Shown in pieces: positions 29,043 through 30,910 of a DNA stretch of 30,910 nucleotides. Origin of the DNA: Pelagophyceae sp. CCMP2097 (Eukaryota; Sar; Pelagophyceae); the NCBI GenBank assembly GCA_026770575.1, contig MU657389.1:16163-47072 (forward strand), in the 5' to 3' direction. Below the pieces are notes generated by a model, which worked only from the letters and a program-made list of their open reading frames with translations, made no database searches and had not been told where the DNA came from. The first letter of the stretch is position 1. Every line of letters begins with the position of its first letter. The position numbers and the translations under genes were made by a program.

Positions 29043-29141
29043 CAATTAATGCCTTATTGAGATATTGAACGTCTTTTGTCGATTTTTTCGTCGGTTCTTA
29101 AATTGACCAGGTTCTTAAATTGACCTTTATTCTGGGATTCC

Positions 29142-29350
29142 TAGACAGCTTCACTTTTTCCAAGCTACTTTTCAAGTTGACTGGCGCATTTGCATAACGT
29201 CGCCTAAAACGCTTTAACGAGCAAGAACCAAGCCGAATGTGCTATGCGCATCTCCTTCTGACGCCGATGCGCCCAGCGCGCTCAGATCCTTCAGACTCGA
29301 TGATGGAATTAGACAAGTTCACTTTTTTCAAGGAGCTTTTCAAGCTACTA
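29142..29350. repeat. Diverged 40-bp direct repeat
   Basis: tagacagcttcactttttcc.. at 29142-29180 and tagacaagttcacttttttc.. at 29310-29350, about 168 bp apart. The second copy abuts the left arm of the 1.4-kb inverted-repeat unit. Confidence 0.65.
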
Positions 29351-30776
29351 TTTAGGCTGCCACAATCAATCCGTTGAACGGACCGAAAGTGGTGTGTGTT
29401 TAAGTTTTTACTCTCCCCTTCTCTCTCTCCTTTCTTCTTGCGGGTCCCGGAACAGTCCACATTGGGCACGCCCGCGCTCCTCGCGCTGCCGTCATAATCG
29501 GCTAGGAGTCTGGTAACGCGCGGTTGGGGCCCTCGTTGATAGGCACGCACAAGGGTTTTCGAAGCGCACGCTTCTATCGTATACATTGGATCGGCAAAGT
29601 TGGTTGCTTGGCAGCGTGGGAACTTTGCATTCCTGCCCGGGAAGTGGGCAGTTTTAGGGCAGGGCGGTCGCTCACCATGTGTTGCGTCGATCCGCGCCGG
29701 AATTGTCCACTTCCCACGGCGCGTTTGCAAAAGGGACTCCATATAAAAACAGTCAATTTTAGACACGCCCGTTCTCCTTCCCCTGCAGCTGGAATCATCT
29801 AGGAACTTGGCCACGCGCGGTCATGGTCCCCGTGGATGGGGCCGCAAAAGGGGTTTTCGATTTGCGCGCCTCTATCGGCCCTAACCTGGCCGACACAGAT
29901 ATATTTTGGCGAGTGATAAAAAGTGCCTGGACTTGGACAGTTCCGGGCCAGATGCGTCTTACTTCGTGCGTTGAATCGAATCCCGCCCTAACTGTCCACT
30001 TCCCATCACTTCCCATCGCGCGTCGTTTTAAGAATGTATTAAATCCCAAAAGCCCTCTTATTGACATTCTACACAGAAATTCCTCTCGGTTTGCCCCTTC
30101 CGGAAGGACAAGTTAGCAGTGCCGAAATCAAAAAGGCCAGGGGAAATTTCCAAAATTAATTAACTAATTAATTATTAAATATTCTGATGGGGGAGTCTGC
30201 GGTCCAGAATTTTAAATATTCGGAAACCCAAATATACACGCGAAAATATCGGAAATGGGTCCATAACCTTGATTTTATATGAAATTAAAATACTTCTGAA
30301 CTTTTGTGTGACTTTTAAAAATTGACTCACTTTTGGCGATATTCGAGAATTACTTAAAATAAAGGTTGATTTCGGCACTGCAAGCTAGCTTCACCGCAAA
30401 CGACTCAGGCAGCCCCCAATAGTGAGCGCTGATGACGGGCGAGACGACACCGAGGCGGGTGTCGCGGCCGGCCCCGAGGGCGACCGCAGCGGCGCGGTCG
30501 TTGTCGCAAACAGCGCCGGGAGCGCAGCGGTCCCGACCTCCTCAGGCTCCTTTTTCGAGCCGCGCGGTCTCCGCGCCGGTCGTTTGCGCGCTGGGCCCTC
30601 CGAGCCCCTCCAGGTCGTCCATGGCGCCGCTCAACGGGTGTATGGGACGCGCATGCGCGGCGCGCCACGCGCATTAAAAAAAGCACCCTTTTCAGGAGGA
30701 GACCAAGAGCAACCTTTTCGTAAACACACACCACAAAATGATCCGTTCAACGGATCAGTTATGGCAGCCTATACTA
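29346..30776. mobile_element. 1.4-kb unit bounded by long inverted repeats
   Basis: The left arm 29346-29404 and the right arm 30719-30776 are inverted copies over about 58 bp at roughly 80% identity. Both contain aggctgcca, the palindrome atccgttgaacggat-like core, and gtggtgtgtgttta. The interior has no transposase-like ORF. It contains two diverged 300-bp tandem units (from about 29498 and 29795, sharing cgcgcggt, gggttttcga and ctgtccacttccc-type blocks), a nested 264-bp inverted-repeat element, and a GC-rich block. It is a plausible non-autonomous DNA transposon. No obvious target duplication found. Confidence 0.55.
30116..30381. mobile_element. Nested 266-bp AT-rich element with 16-bp TIRs
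   Basis: gcagtgccgaaatcaa at 30116-30131 is an exact inverted copy of 30366-30381. The interior is AT-rich (ttaattaactaattaatt, then atattcgg), non-coding, and typical of a MITE. Flanks show no clear target duplication. Confidence 0.6.
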
Positions 30777-30849
30777 TTTCAACATACCTTATGTCGCTTC
30801 AAAGTGAGCGCGAAGCGGCGTCAAGGGCGCCTTCCTTCGGCCACCCAGG
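30423..30849 (+). CDS. Possible partial exon at right edge
   Basis: GC-rich stretch with one plus-strand frame open throughout, preceded by aatag (a possible 3' splice site) and followed by G|GTGAGA (a good 5' splice site at about 30849). The first 80 codons use GC at third positions as the genes here do (DDGRDDTEAGVAAGPEGD..), but the frame then crosses the right arm of the 1.4-kb inverted repeat. No family recognised. It could equally be chance, or an exon that captured transposon sequence. Confidence 0.2.
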
Positions 30850-30910
30850 TGAGATGGCGCGCGGGACGGGGCACGTCGGCCCCGCGACCGGCCCGCGCCT
30901 CGACGGAGGC

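Larger units (their letters stand above)
28274..29127. repeat. Inverted-repeat pair aaaggtcaattt..aagaacc
   Basis: aaaggtcaattt and agtaagaaccgg at 28274-28305 reappear inverted at about 29090-29127 as ggttcttaaattgacc, there duplicated in tandem. The enclosed 0.8 kb holds the SINE-like unit, the CAGA microsatellite and a large hairpin. It may mark the ends of an older element; identity of the arms is only partial. Confidence 0.4.

Overview
The window is nuclear DNA of a protist. Every recognisable gene is eukaryotic: GINS subunit Psf2, NEIL3-type glycosylase, kinesin, an F-box/SNF2 helicase, XPG and TANGO2. Most genes can only be read by removing short introns (about 31-170 nt), many starting GTGCG and ending CTAG or CAG. 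Coding DNA is very GC-rich and Ala/Arg/Asp-rich. Gene density, tiny introns and composition resemble a picoplanktonic alga, and a stramenopile of the Aureococcus (pelagophyte) kind is my best guess. That placement is inference; nothing here proves the lineage.

Layout. 1-4100: Psf2 (+), a GNAT-like protein with a possible Tudor/Agenet segment (-), and NEIL3 with two GRF zinc fingers (+). 4354-9432: on the minus strand, nine exons join in one frame into a 1406-residue protein with N-terminal hydrophobic helices, two PX-like regions and a DUF547 domain. 9804-12675: a yeast-type hypoxanthine/xanthine phosphoribosyltransferase and a kinesin motor, both minus. The 3' side of the kinesin runs into a 0.6 kb tract that is almost only A and C on the plus strand, followed by a hairpin-rich block. 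12851-16267: F-box/SNF2 helicase (+). 16436-18006: threonine synthase (-). 18207-24266: XPG endonuclease (+), with many introns and a long acidic, repeat-built spacer. 24394-25920: F-box protein (-). 26099-27162: TANGO2 protein (+).

27163-30910 differs: GC falls, coding potential disappears and repeats pile up. I see a 193-bp MITE-like element with a 3-bp target duplication, a tRNA-derived SINE-like unit with a poly(A) tail, a 23-bp hairpin, a CAGA microsatellite, and a 1.4-kb inverted-repeat unit with another inverted repeat nested in it. GC-rich, possibly exonic sequence returns at the right end.

The genes are not an operon or pathway cluster. Several are divergent pairs sharing 175-355 bp of upstream DNA (GNAT/NEIL3, kinesin/SNF2, threonine synthase/XPG, F-box/TANGO2) and several converge tail to tail. 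Psf2, NEIL3, the SNF2 helicase and XPG all act on DNA replication or repair, but I see no sequence sign of joint regulation.
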